Under the pieces are notes generated by a model. That model made no database searches. It had not been told where the DNA came from and saw nothing but the letters and a program-made list of their open reading frames with translations. From assembly GCF_016918785.1 (NCBI RefSeq), contig NZ_JAFFPT010000009.1, forward strand, positions 62,001 through 126,000: DNA of 64,000 nt, written 5' to 3'. This document shows, in pieces, positions 37,301 through 45,927 of this stretch (positions are counted from its first letter, which is position 1; each line of letters opens with the position of its first letter). The translations under genes were made by a program, and so were the position numbers. Origin of the DNA: Leptospira ainazelensis. GTDB lineage: Bacteria; Spirochaetota; Leptospiria; Leptospirales; Leptospiraceae.

Positions 37301-40300
37301 ATGACCGTTCCGTCGCTTCCAGTGACTTTTTTCTTTTTCCCTTCGGAATCGTATTCGAATTCGTTCCAGGAGAATGGGGCTTGACCTTGCACGTAAGGCG
37401 AAATCGCTTTGATCAATTTTCCCTCCGAGTCGTAGATGGATTCTTCCACGAGGACCGCCGCGTCCACGAGACTACTTTCCTTTCTTGTGGATTGGCCTCG
37501 GGAATTAAAATATTGCATAGTCCAGGATTCTTCTCCATCCTCTCTTCTGATTTTTGTTCTAACGGTTTGATCCGTCGGATGACCCGTATTGTTGTATTCG
37601 ATTTCTTCCAAAGGATCGCTCATCCCCGCCGGAACCGATTCGAGAGTTCTTCCGAATTTGTCAAAGTGAGTTTCGGAACGATTCCCGTTGATATCCACGG
37701 AGGCGATCTCCAAACCTCTCGTAAAATCGTATTCTTTAGTAGTCGAGTGTCCGAGCGAGTTCGTGATTCTTACGGGAAACTTGTGAACGACGTTATCGAT
37801 TTCAATTTGTATGATATTTCCCCTCGGATCTTGAATTCGAACCGGATTCCCATAAGAATCGTATTGAAGAATCAACTGCACCGACCACTGAGATCCGCCC
37901 GTATAAGTTTTCTCTTGATTTAAGAATATTCCGGAATAAGAATATTCTTTTTGAGACAATAGCTCCCCGTCTTTGTATGATTCCATCCGAATCGGCTTTC
38001 CGATCACCCAAGCAGTCGTATCGTTTTCATAGACGGTTCTTTCCTCGATGACACAACTTCCCATATCGGTAGTCTTGTTCAAAACGTTACCGTAGGAATC
38101 GTAACTCAGGGAGATGTTAATCGTCTTGAGAGGAGTTCCGTTTTGATAATCGACTTGAGAACTTCCCGTTTGACGAACTCGAATCGTTCCGTCTCCCAGG
38201 ACGTTCCTGGAAACGTTATTTGTCGTTTCAGAAAGAAGAATTCCATTCTTGAATGTCGCCGAGTAGTTTGCGACACCCGCAAGTTCGAGAGCGCTGTCCC
38301 CGTACTGAGAAACCGTGGAAACGTTTCGAATCAAATCGGTCTGAACGATTTCCGAATATCCTAAGGAACCGATATTTCTAAGACCGTTCCAAAAAAGTTT
38401 AGGATATCTGTATTGAAACGTTCTGGACTCGTCGACTTGAGTTCCAGCCTTTTCCACAACTTTGGAAACTACAAAATCGGGATTCACCTGCGGAAGTACG
38501 TTCGGTTTGGAAGAATTGTATGAGGTCGGGGTCACCTTTTGTTTGGCAACGTCATACGCGATTTCCGCTCTTCTTCCATACGCGCCGTCCACGGAAGAAA
38601 GAAGTCCGTTTGGAACCTCGGGTCGGAATCGAATGAGATTCGGTTTGGAAAAAGTGTGGAACGGAACGTTACGATAAAGAACGGTTCCTATAAAAGGAAT
38701 ATGGCTCGGAATCGGAACCGCCATTCCCAAAGCGCTCGCCTGTAAACCGATGAGTTCGCTTCTTCCGTCCCCGTTTAGATCCGCAGTTTGCAAAAAGGCC
38801 TCTGTCGAATATTCAACATCGCTGTTTGCCGAGAAGGTAGGAACTCCGCTCGCGCTCGGTTGGCTAAAGGAGATTCGAACGACCCCGTTGTGATAGCGAA
38901 TGAAGTCGGCTCTTCCGTCTCCGTTGATATCCGCAAATTCCTTTCGATTCAACCAATTGGAATAGGCGATCGCAGACATTCCGGCTAACGCATTCATGTC
39001 AGCGGGAGGTGGAGTCATCGCCGCCGGATTGACGTCAACCGAGTGAAAAGTGTCGTTTGGTCCAAACCAGACGTGAACCTGTTGTTGCCAGAAAAAAGTT
39101 CCAGCTCTCACCTTGTCGTCCTCTCCGTCGAAGTTGATGTCCAATACCGTATCATTGGACCAGTTTACATTGAAAGGGGGAAGATAAGAATCCGTGGACG
39201 GTTTGTAAATCTCAACTTGATAGTAGTCGCCGAAATAGTAGACTCGATCTGGAGAACCGTCGTTGTTGATGTCGTAGAGCGCGTAACCGCTCGAGGAAGG
39301 AAGACTCATATTCTGCAAGTCTTGGCTTGCGACTGTGTTGTTTAGAAAATTACTGCTTCCTCCTCCGGATTCCGGATGAAACCTTCTTCCGTCCGAAAGA
39401 CGAACGAATAGATATCCTCTTTCCCCGTCCGCCGGTGAAAAATAAGAAAAATCTAATAGACCATCCCCGTTTACGTCCGAGAAAAATTGATCTCCGATCC
39501 TACCGAAATTTCCTTCGTTTAATTCGTTAGTTTCGATTTCCTGCAACGTGCTACCGTTGGAATCGAAAAAAGTCACGAGAAGTCTCTGATTGGTCGTTCC
39601 GTCGATTCTAACAAAGTCCGGGACTCCGTTCTGGTCCAAATCTATAAACTGCTGAAAGTAGGATCCAAAATCGGAGATCGTAAGTTTCTGAACAAAGTTA
39701 AAACCCGATCCGTTGGAGAGATATACGTCCAATCGAAGCTGATCGTCTGCCTGGATAAAGTCGGCTTTCCCGTCTCCGTTGATATCGCTTACGTAGTGTC
39801 GATTCCGAGTATCACTTGCAAGATTTGGAATATTTGTTAGCACGGAGGAAACAGAAACCGAGTTGAAGTTAGGACCGAAAAAAATGCGAACCGGTTGACC
39901 GTTTCTTTCCAGAACCACGAAATCCATTTTACCGTCTCCGTTTACGTCCCCCGGAAGAATTTTTCCGTTCGCGTTGAGATCCAGTCTGTCGCCTAACGTG
40001 TCGTTGTTCACGGAAAGGTTGGCAGTCGAAGCTTCCCAGAGGCTCATTTCCAGTTTGGAAAAATACTGACCGTTGCGATCCCCCAAAACTCGGATAAACT
40101 CGGGAACCCCGTCCCCCGAAACGTCCACCGCGGTCGTAAACGAATTTTCAATTCCGTTTTGACAGACGTCTCCAAGGCTTTCCACGCTCGAACGGCAAAC
40201 TTCTCCCGCCAAACCGAAGGACGCGGCCATACAAGCCGCGCTGGAAGAACAAAGACAGACTAACGCGCCAAAATCACAATCCCTTTGTTTGGAAGAATCG

Positions 40301-41268
40301 AGAACCCGGTATGTGAGTTGAAAATTTGTACTCGGCGCGGAATAGCTTGTGGCCGAAGCGGCCGAATTCGTGTAAGCAAAGGTAAGAGGTTTAAAATTGT
40401 CTCTTTCGATCGTTTTCAGAAGTAAGTCTCCGCCTACGAAATCGTAGGAAAACTCATACTTCGCGGTTTCCCTTTCGGTTCCCGTTTGATCCTTTGCAAA
40501 AACACGGATGGTTGAAAGTTGAGTTCTACGTTCTCCGCCTTGAGAAAGTCTAAAAATTTTAAAGAAGCTGTTACCGCGGCTTTCGTATTCAAAGACGATC
40601 CTTGCGTTTCCATGAACATAGACGACTTCCTTGGGAGCGAATTCAGGAAGCGTTCTCGAATCGAAATAAGTAATATCATATCCGTTTCCGTTGAGGTCTC
40701 GAATCTGATCGACGGCCCACGCAATTTCATTTCCGGAAGAATCGACGGCCTTGGAAAAAGAGCTTGGAATCGAACCAAAAGAGGATTCAAGACCGGTCTT
40801 TTCCCGAATCGTCCATCCGTTTGTATTCTTCGTGACCTTTTGAAACGTTTCCGTCTTTGTCATAAAAACCCCCGAGCCGGAACTTCTCAACTCTCCCGTT
40901 AGATCGCTCGTAAATTGATCGGTGCTTCCATTATGAATTCCGAATGAAGGATTTTTACTGACCTTAGGAAAACCGGAAAGGCTCCAACCCTTCCCTAAAA
41001 ATCCCGAATCGGAACTTCCGGACTGATAGCTGAGAGAAATAGACGGAACCAAATCCCCCGCACCGGGAGGCGCTTCTATCGGAATCGAAAAGGATGCCTT
41101 ACCCGTATGATCCACGTTGATCGCGGGAAGAGGGAGAGGAATCGAACTTTCTTCGTTGGAAATAAGGGAAGAGAAAAAACTAAAAACCGGTCGAAGACTG
41201 ATCCAATTTAATAAGAAAAGAGAAAGGAAAATAACGGATATGATTCCGGCGATCTTGTTTCGATTCAT
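34309..41268 (-). CDS. SpvB/FG-GAP/RHS protein (TcB-TcC-like) with C-terminal HExxH effector domain
   Basis: The 2319-residue protein has an N-terminal membrane segment (about residues 7-22), an SpvB-like domain (about 42-290, AINVDHTGKASFSIPIEAPP, GFLGKGWSLSG), a Cys-rich insert (about 325-370), about nine FG-GAP/VCBS repeats (about 375-840, D-x-NGDG motifs), many YD/RHS repeats (about 1050-1780), two hydrophobic helices with a lipobox-like SSC1915, and the RHS core (about 1955-2078, [11 protein letters not shown] to DPSGN). In Tc toxins and Rhs proteins the TcB/TcC shell encloses a variable toxin. The variable end (2079-2319) has KHEMGHVDQ: His2213, Glu2214 and His2217, with Glu at +24. Metallopeptidase activity is inferred. 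Confidence 0.88.
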   Translation of the reverse strand: MNRNKIAGIISVIFLSLFLLNWISLRPVFSFFSSLISNEESSIPLPLPAINVDHTGKASFSIPIEAPPGAGDLVPSISLSYQSGSSDSGFLGKGWSLSGFPKVSKNPSFGIHNGSTDQFTSDLTGELRSSGSGVFMTKTETFQKVTKNTNGWTIREKTGLESSFGSIPSSFSKAVDSSGNEIAWAVDQIRDLNGNGYDITYFDSRTLPEFAPKEVVYVHGNARIVFEYESRGNSFFKIFRLSQGGERRTQLSTIRVFAKDQTGTERETAKYEFSYDFVGGDLLLKTIERDNFKPLTFAYTNSAASATSYSAPSTNFQLTYRVLDSSKQRDCDFGALVCLCSSSAACMAASFGLAGEVCRSSVESLGDVCQNGIENSFTTAVDVSGDGVPEFIRVLGDRNGQYFSKLEMSLWEASTANLSVNNDTLGDRLDLNANGKILPGDVNGDGKMDFVVLERNGQPVRIFFGPNFNSVSVSSVLTNIPNLASDTRNRHYVSDINGDGKADFIQADDQLRLDVYLSNGSGFNFVQKLTISDFGSYFQQFIDLDQNGVPDFVRIDGTTNQRLLVTFFDSNGSTLQEIETNELNEGNFGRIGDQFFSDVNGDGLLDFSYFSPADGERGYLFVRLSDGRRFHPESGGGSSNFLNNTVASQDLQNMSLPSSSGYALYDINNDGSPDRVYYFGDYYQVEIYKPSTDSYLPPFNVNWSNDTVLDINFDGEDDKVRAGTFFWQQQVHVWFGPNDTFHSVDVNPAAMTPPPADMNALAGMSAIAYSNWLNRKEFADINGDGRADFIRYHNGVVRISFSQPSASGVPTFSANSDVEYSTEAFLQTADLNGDGRSELIGLQASALGMAVPIPSHIPFIGTVLYRNVPFHTFSKPNLIRFRPEVPNGLLSSVDGAYGRRAEIAYDVAKQKVTPTSYNSSKPNVLPQVNPDFVVSKVVEKAGTQVDESRTFQYRYPKLFWNGLRNIGSLGYSEIVQTDLIRNVSTVSQYGDSALELAGVANYSATFKNGILLSETTNNVSRNVLGDGTIRVRQTGSSQVDYQNGTPLKTINISLSYDSYGNVLNKTTDMGSCVIEERTVYENDTTAWVIGKPIRMESYKDGELLSQKEYSYSGIFLNQEKTYTGGSQWSVQLILQYDSYGNPVRIQDPRGNIIQIEIDNVVHKFPVRITNSLGHSTTKEYDFTRGLEIASVDINGNRSETHFDKFGRTLESVPAGMSDPLEEIEYNNTGHPTDQTVRTKIRREDGEESWTMQYFNSRGQSTRKESSLVDAAVLVEESIYDSEGKLIKAISPYVQGQAPFSWNEFEYDSEGKKKKVTGSDGTVIELEVNGFDSTQKVSQNGSLVSTVVSFGNEKGELLEKVIEGKSTKFQYKTNGKISKITDPDNGITTIDTDFIGRQTQIRNPNTGTVQYVYDAVGNLTEQRYGNGSVVEFQYDSLGRVTIVRGTATNGETETQVYEYDDPNVPNGKGRLTKVTDALGTTEFGYDERGNQTLLKKRLREDDLTFFIEKTFTFQNQIASVKYPDGTLAKNLYSKGGYLSGITLTPGNGEGSDLPLVQYNGPLVDTNGVRIERMLGNGVNTSIQFDPAKKRPLGLITKKDNEVYENVSYEYDLRGNFTKIEDKIVPGRSQTFTYDSLNRMTQAIGKYGTEDYQYNDSGQLLKKGTQTYSYTDPLHKTAVTRVVNPTLNQIVDYSYDVAGNMIGRNGESLEYNPFQKLKKMNTQNGETMTFDYDFSGTRIRKIRSSDQTKTISLGGLYEIVMTPGQSPQHTLYFRGLSGDLVAQWSRTDAALLTSFVDSKKEETLLSWFTLGTSDSDGGSADKSFGQGTPGSNKTSHHKKSFISSFKVKTLQILSSSRIATANTFAKLFTLKGKIVLYSVILIFGIGFILLTKEEKRYSILLRFTTPLLLLSFGVSSCSVFMPKGSGDPPWLIPPAIPATTPSVAQPYSPGGSGGGSSGVPVSGMVFFHPDHLGSITMVTDGQGNRIAGGEMGGASHISYKPYGEIQRNDSSGPDIFRYKYTGQEEDRETGLYYYKARYYDPLIGRFTQADSVFDTTRPMAMDLYMYTEGNPVRYRDPSGNVNVSHMFGQIFKHMVGGLTSAAKGISGAFREIASGGKHTKNNNSTGFGTFGRKISEAGRFFSNIIYHPEYLLGILEGIVDYTVSALSGNNPSIHYARGGWAVKNSSLTGVMSPGSYEQNGVAHIEKGESQDTIKHEMGHVDQTFSGGGWSGSSHQLLVEMDSDLRSGTFNYGATRYLLYKILPPEVFAIYSGLASYRDPQFISIANAAFTGRMSTYEPILYLDFLRNYYTKEIVEANSGPW
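35036..35424. repeat. 389-bp RHS-core duplication, copy inside the main gene
   Basis: This part of the main RHS gene is matched nearly base for base by 33502-33890. It covers residues from the hinge to the DPSG motif. Beyond its left end (toward the 3' end of the gene) the two copies diverge into different variable domains, marking the module boundary. Confidence 0.9.
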
Positions 41269-41561
41269 TCGGGAAAATTCCTAATTCACGTAAAATTAAA
41301 GTCACAATTCAATGTAGATGACACAATTTATAGATAAATAGAAATAAGGAATAATTTTTTCCATTCCATGTCTTCTTTTGTTTATAATTCTTATATTAGA
41401 AAATAAGTATGATCCAGACAGTTTTTATGAAATTTATTTCATATATAAAATCATTTATGATTATAAATAGACCGTTTTGTAACAAGAACGTTATTTTCCT
41501 TGTAAAAATCCCAATAGACTCAACCGCTGGACATAAAAAAATCTGATTCGTTGTTAAACCA

Positions 41562-42446
41562 GTGAATAAACTCTATATTTCCGTTATTGTCTCTTTAATA
41601 GTGTTAGCAACTCCCCTTCTCTCTTCCGAGCTTCTTCTCAAATCAGGCGACGCATTCCTCATCGAAGAGATCAACGAAAGCGCGGACACCGTTAGTCTCC
41701 GTTGGAAAGGAAGATTGTATAGAATCCCGAAGTCTGAGATTCAAAGAATCGATTACGCAAGGAAAGGCCCCGAGTCTTCCTATCAATATTCGGAATTCCA
41801 ACTTACAGACGGAAGTTCCGTTCGCGGGATCATCGTAGAGAGGAAGAAAGACAAAATTACTTTTAAAACTGAACTCGGCTTTGTTGAAATCGAGAAAGCA
41901 AAGATTCAAAATTCAAATTCTAAATCTTTAGAGAGCGACAACGAAAGTCCGGATTTGCCTGATAAATATCTTTCGGGTCGGTCGGGCGAGAATCAACTCT
42001 ATGTCGGCGGTAGTTTTTTTGCTCAGGCAAACCACGGAGCTTGGTTTCAAAGCAATCCAGCGACCGCAGGAGCGGGACTCTTTTTAGAAAAAGGATTTTT
42101 AAACCGACCTCTTTGGTTTTTTGGATTTCTTTCAGAATATGCAGTGGCTCCTTCCACGACACAAGGTTCTATCAGCCTCTGGAATCAATCCTTCTATCTC
42201 GGAAAACAATTTGGTTCCTCTGCCCCCTACTTCTTGTTTGGCGGAGGAGTTACCGCAATTCAATGGAAAAGTGATTCCAGATCCGTAAACGGAACCGATC
42301 CGGAATTGTTAGGCGAAGTTGGATGGGCCTGGGATTTAAACAACGGATCTCGACTTAGGCTCGGAGTTCGTTCACAGTGCACGATTGAATCCGGTGATTC
42401 TCTTTGCAGAACCGGTCTTAGAATCTCTTGGGGTTTTCTTTTATGA
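41562..42446 (+). CDS. outer-membrane beta-barrel protein with N-terminal Sm/SH3-like domain
   Basis: The 294-residue product has a signal peptide (YISVIVSLIVLATPLLSS), a small beta domain of about 100 residues with repeated LLKSGDAFLIEEI and TDGSSVRGIIVERKKDKI strands, and a C-terminal part of amphipathic strands rich in Gly and aromatics (LYVGGSFFAQA, YFLFGGGVTAIQW, LRLGVRSQ) ending in WGFLL. This suits a small outer-membrane barrel. The start is GTG with weak ribosome-binding features. It is divergent from the RHS gene across an AT-rich 290-bp promoter region and leads a four-gene plus-strand run. Confidence 0.7.
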   Translation: MNKLYISVIVSLIVLATPLLSSELLLKSGDAFLIEEINESADTVSLRWKGRLYRIPKSEIQRIDYARKGPESSYQYSEFQLTDGSSVRGIIVERKKDKITFKTELGFVEIEKAKIQNSNSKSLESDNESPDLPDKYLSGRSGENQLYVGGSFFAQANHGAWFQSNPATAGAGLFLEKGFLNRPLWFFGFLSEYAVAPSTTQGSISLWNQSFYLGKQFGSSAPYFLFGGGVTAIQWKSDSRSVNGTDPELLGEVGWAWDLNNGSRLRLGVRSQCTIESGDSLCRTGLRISWGFLL

Positions 42447-42595
42447 ACTATTCTTTCAAAATTACTTTTTTCTTTCTCCTTTCCTTTTTTCTGAAATGCA
42501 AAACTTCTCGTTTTTCCATTTCCTTCACAAGAAAGAGGACTATTAAAAAGATGGGATCACACCTTTTAACCTTGATAAAAAATACATTCCAGAAT

Positions 42596-43969
42596 ATGCA
42601 AAAATTTATATATTCTATTCTAATCTTATTCCTTGGAATCTTCTTTGTTGAATGCCAGAACTCTCCTCTTTCCAATATTCACGACTCCGAAACGGCAAAG
42701 GTAACACTAGCACTCGTAACTCAGTTAGGACCAAAAACGGCAACGATCAGTTGGGAATGTTCGTCTTCTCAACCTGGTTCCGTCGTGTATGGAAGAGGTG
42801 GAATTGAATCAGCAAGCATTAGTTTAGAAAATGCAAAGATTCACTCCATGACTCTTCATAATTTAGAGTCGAACACCGATTATATAGCTTCGGTCTTTTG
42901 TTCTTCGGATATAAACAATCTCCAAGGGGTTCCGATTGCATTCAAAACTTGGGTAAGCGATTTTCCAAATAGAACCCGAGGACTTTGGGTTGTGGGAGGA
43001 ATCGGTGCCGATGCAAATCCTGTTTCGCAAATTGATTTTTTTGATCCGGTAACTTCTACTTGGTATCCAGCGGCGTCTTCGATTCCAACTCCTCGCGCAT
43101 TCGCAAACGTTGTTTCGCACAAAGAAAAGATCTACGTGATTGGTGGTTTGGAAAAACAAGCCGGAATCTATGTTGCTTCTCGAAAAACCGAAGTCTATGA
43201 CCCCTATTTAGACCAGTGGAAGACGTTAGCCGAAATGCCAACCGCAAATCAAGGCGGAGTCATTGCTTCCGTGGGAGAAGAAATCTTTATCATTGCAGGA
43301 ACCACAACAACGGACATGACAACGGGAACCGTTTTAAATACAGTATCCAGATTCTTCCCCGGAATCGGTCCAACGGGTGTTTGGCAAAGTTATGTTTCGC
43401 TCACTGCGATCTTTGCAAGAATCGATATGGCAGGTTGTGGACTCAACGGTTCAATCCTCTTTACGGGTGGAAGATTCAACGCAGACGGTTCGGCTCAAGT
43501 CACAGCAGACGGATACGTTCCTTCCGTAAATTCTACAACAAGTGCTGGTGAACCATCGATCAACTTAGCAAGGCACGGATCCGGTTCCGCTTGTGTAAAA
43601 CCTCTAAACTTGGACTCATTTCCTACAGATCCAGAATGGTTTGCAGTCATCGGAGGCTCAACGGGAACGAGCACCTTGCAACCCGTTGGCTCGATAACAC
43701 CTTCGAACCGAACCGACTTTTCTCAAATCGGAACGGGTCTTTTCACCATCGGTCCCATTCTTCCGGTTTCCGTTTATTATCCAGGAACCCAAGCCTCGTA
43801 TGAAACAAGAAAGTTATTCGTCCTTGGCGGAGCTTCCGCTCTAAATATTCCCACAGATACCGTTTATTCCATCGGTCTTCAAAATCCGATCGCGAGCACT
43901 TGGACTCTGGAAACTCAGAAAATGCCAAGAGCGCGATATGCTCACAAAGTCATTCGAATCGACAGGTAA
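42596..43969 (+). CDS. Kelch-repeat lipoprotein with N-terminal FN3-like domain
   Basis: With the ATG at 42596 the protein is 457 residues with signal peptide FIYSILILFLGIFFVEC (Cys21). An FN3-like domain (LGPKTATISWECSSSQPGS, HNLESNTDYIASVFC) precedes about five Kelch repeats, visible as LWVVGGIG, KIYVIGGLEKQ, EIFIIAGTT, SILFTGGRF and KLFVLGGAS, which should form a beta-propeller. The frame is open further upstream to an ATG at 42443 that overlaps the previous stop as ATGA; that start would give a second lipobox-like FFLKC and a basic spacer. The likely location is the outer membrane. The ligand is unknown. Confidence 0.75.
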   Translation: MQKFIYSILILFLGIFFVECQNSPLSNIHDSETAKVTLALVTQLGPKTATISWECSSSQPGSVVYGRGGIESASISLENAKIHSMTLHNLESNTDYIASVFCSSDINNLQGVPIAFKTWVSDFPNRTRGLWVVGGIGADANPVSQIDFFDPVTSTWYPAASSIPTPRAFANVVSHKEKIYVIGGLEKQAGIYVASRKTEVYDPYLDQWKTLAEMPTANQGGVIASVGEEIFIIAGTTTTDMTTGTVLNTVSRFFPGIGPTGVWQSYVSLTAIFARIDMAGCGLNGSILFTGGRFNADGSAQVTADGYVPSVNSTTSAGEPSINLARHGSGSACVKPLNLDSFPTDPEWFAVIGGSTGTSTLQPVGSITPSNRTDFSQIGTGLFTIGPILPVSVYYPGTQASYETRKLFVLGGASALNIPTDTVYSIGLQNPIASTWTLETQKMPRARYAHKVIRIDR

Positions 43970-43975
43970 GAAACA

Positions 43976-44584
43976 ATGAAATCGATCTTTCAAATACTTC
44001 TCTATTCCCTACTCTTTCTCATTTTTTCGTTTGGCCTCTTTTCCGAAGAAAACGTGATGGCAGGAAGCCATGAAGACGGTGAACGCCTCCTCGAAGAAAG
44101 TCAATATTCTAAAGCGGAAAACCTCGCCATCTCACTTCTCACAAATAATCCCTCGGATCCAAAAGCAGAATTTATTCTTACAAGAGCCTGGATCGGAATC
44201 GCAAGAGAAGAAAAGAAACGGGGAAATTACGACCGAGCCAAACAGTTTTTTCAGAAAGCATATCTAAAATGGCCGCTCAATCAAGAACTGAAATCAGAAA
44301 TTGAGAATCTGCGAAAAATGCCAAGCCAGAGAGGGGTTGGGCAAACTTCTTTCGGAAAAGGATCGGGGTCAAATACCGTGATTCTTTTGGATTCGGAGAT
44401 TTATCGTTCGATTCAGGATATCAAAGAAGAATTGAATTCGATTCTTCCGCAAACAAGGAGCTACCACCAAGAAAACGAAAAGAGCCATTCCAAAGAAAAA
44501 TTTTATCAGATTGCAGTTATTTTACTCACGATCTTTTCTATTTTGAATTTGATCTTCACCATTTTTCTTTGGAGAAGAAAATAG
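43976..44584 (+). CDS. TPR-like protein with N-terminal signal and C-terminal membrane anchor
   Basis: The 202-residue product has a signal segment (IFQILLYSLLFLIFSFGLFS), a helical region with TPR features (GERLLEESQYSKAENLAISL, GNYDRAKQFFQKAYLKWP), a serine/glycine linker, a coiled coil and a C-terminal transmembrane helix (IAVILLTIFSILNLIFTIFL) ending in basic residues. It follows the Kelch gene by six bases. A scaffold between membrane and periplasm is plausible but not shown. No family is recognised. Confidence 0.7.
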   Translation: MKSIFQILLYSLLFLIFSFGLFSEENVMAGSHEDGERLLEESQYSKAENLAISLLTNNPSDPKAEFILTRAWIGIAREEKKRGNYDRAKQFFQKAYLKWPLNQELKSEIENLRKMPSQRGVGQTSFGKGSGSNTVILLDSEIYRSIQDIKEELNSILPQTRSYHQENEKSHSKEKFYQIAVILLTIFSILNLIFTIFLWRRK

Positions 44585-44676
44585 AAGATTCTTTCTCGGT
44601 TTCGTATAACCTGCACCTGAATTCAATCATCTACAAAAGATGGGCACCCGCGAAATTATAAAATAAAGCGGTTACG

Positions 44677-44720
44677 ATAAAATGAGGAATCTCAACTCAT
44701 ACTTCATAGTCTCATTTTAT
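44677..44720. terminator. 10-bp stem-loop downstream of the TPR-like gene
   Basis: ATAAAATGAG at 44677-44686 and CTCATTTTAT at 44711-44720 are exact inverted repeats with a 24-base loop. It lies between the TPR-like gene and the next outer-membrane protein gene. The absence of a clean T-run after the stem makes a terminator role likely but not certain; an mRNA-stabilising hairpin is the alternative. Confidence 0.4.
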
Positions 44721-44867
44721 ATTATTGATTAATGATTTTTAAATTTGAGTAAAATGAAATCCTTAAACCGCTTGACAAAATCAAAAACTAAACCCGATTT
44801 TTTCACAAACTGCCAAACCAGGATCCAAAGTGTCCGCAGTTTGATTCCCTCACAGGAGATTTTGCAA

Positions 44868-45719
44868 ATGCAAAAAAAGAGAAAAGCGCCGTTTAAAATC
44901 CTAATATTAGGAATCCTATTCACTTCCTTCGGCTTAACGGCAGAAAACAAAAGAAGTCCGTTCTTTATGGAACTCACTTACGGAGAAGGGATAAAATATT
45001 CTAAAGCAAGTCCGCGCAAAATCGATGACAGCGGCGATATTATGGACCGGGAAGTAAAATACGATAACGTGAATATTATCGGCCCTTATTCGACGGAATT
45101 CGGAACAACGGAAGACAAGATTGCAAGCGTTTATGCCTTCAACAATGCTCCAAAACCGAAAATCAACGGGCAAAACGTTTCTTTTCTCTTTGAGTATTTG
45201 TTTCAATCCAAATTTGGTTTCGGCTTGAGTCTGAACAATTCGGAATACCAAGCCTCGAACCTGTCTTATCCAAAGCTTAGTTATTCTTTTGACCTAGGAA
45301 TTCTTCGATCCATTTCCCCCGCAATTCAGAATATACCAACAGATCAACTCGTCAAATTAGAGTCTATCCTGCCGTATATCACCTATCAAGATAATTCGTT
45401 CTTACGAATCAGAACTTTCAATTTCCATTTCTCATACCACTTTCTTGAAAACTCTGTATTCGATCCTTATATCCGTTTTTCGGCCGGCTATGGGAGAGAT
45501 TCGATTCAGAATACTAAAATAATACAATCGAGCATTATAATCGGATCTAGATTTTTTATTTCCGAAAAAATCTATCTTTTAGGAGAAGCGGTCGGAAACA
45601 ATTATGATGCGTATGCGGAGACAGCCGGAAGTTTTCATAATCTGCTCGATGTAAAACAAAGACATATCTGGTCGTTTCAGGAATATTCCGCAAAGTTTGG
45701 AATCGGATTCAATCTCTGA
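44868..45719 (+). CDS. putative outer-membrane beta-barrel protein
   Basis: The 283-residue product has a basic start and signal peptide (KKRKAPFKILILGILFTSFG, cleavage after LTA) and a mature part of alternating strands such as FFMELTYGEGI, VSFLFEYLFQSKFGFGLSLN, FNFHFSYHFLENSVFDPYI and KFGIGFNL at the C-terminus. This pattern fits an eight- to ten-stranded outer-membrane barrel. The ATG at 44868 has AGGAGA nine bases upstream; a frame open to 44745 would add 41 residues and hide the signal peptide, so it was not used. Confidence 0.75.
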   Translation: MQKKRKAPFKILILGILFTSFGLTAENKRSPFFMELTYGEGIKYSKASPRKIDDSGDIMDREVKYDNVNIIGPYSTEFGTTEDKIASVYAFNNAPKPKINGQNVSFLFEYLFQSKFGFGLSLNNSEYQASNLSYPKLSYSFDLGILRSISPAIQNIPTDQLVKLESILPYITYQDNSFLRIRTFNFHFSYHFLENSVFDPYIRFSAGYGRDSIQNTKIIQSSIIIGSRFFISEKIYLLGEAVGNNYDAYAETAGSFHNLLDVKQRHIWSFQEYSAKFGIGFNL

Positions 45720-45747
45720 CAATGCCGCGGTTTCAAAAATTCCTTCT

Positions 45748-45927
45748 TCAATAGAATATGCATCTATTTGTATATTCTATTTGTAAAATATGCTCAGGAT
45801 GGCCGTGCCAGATTTTATTTTCGGCTTTGGGAAATTTTAGGTGAATTTCTTGAAAGAGGATTTCACAAATGATTCTTTCCTCTTTGGATTCTAAGCTGTT
45901 GTTGTATTTCAGGATATCTTGGTTCAT
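45748..45927 (-). pseudogene. truncated DUF1801-like protein fragment
   Basis: A 59-residue frame starts at ATG 45925-45927, with AAGG just upstream, and reads QDILKYNNSLESKEERI, then FPKAENKIWHGHPEH, before running into unrelated sequence and a TGA. The ENKIW-H-G-HP block resembles the start of DUF1801 (YdhG-like) proteins, which are about 110-140 residues long. The remainder of the domain is missing, so it looks like a 5' gene remnant. It is convergent with the outer-membrane protein gene 28 bases away. Confidence 0.5.

Noticed and set aside
34309..41268. Type VI secretion effector
   Set aside because: No VgrG, PAAR, Hcp or other T6SS gene is in the window; the SpvB/FG-GAP/RHS layout and N-terminal membrane segment fit a Tc-like or surface-anchored protein better.
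44745..44867. N-terminal extension of the outer-membrane protein gene
   Set aside because: The ATG at 44868 has AGGAGA and begins directly with a signal peptide, which the extension would bury.
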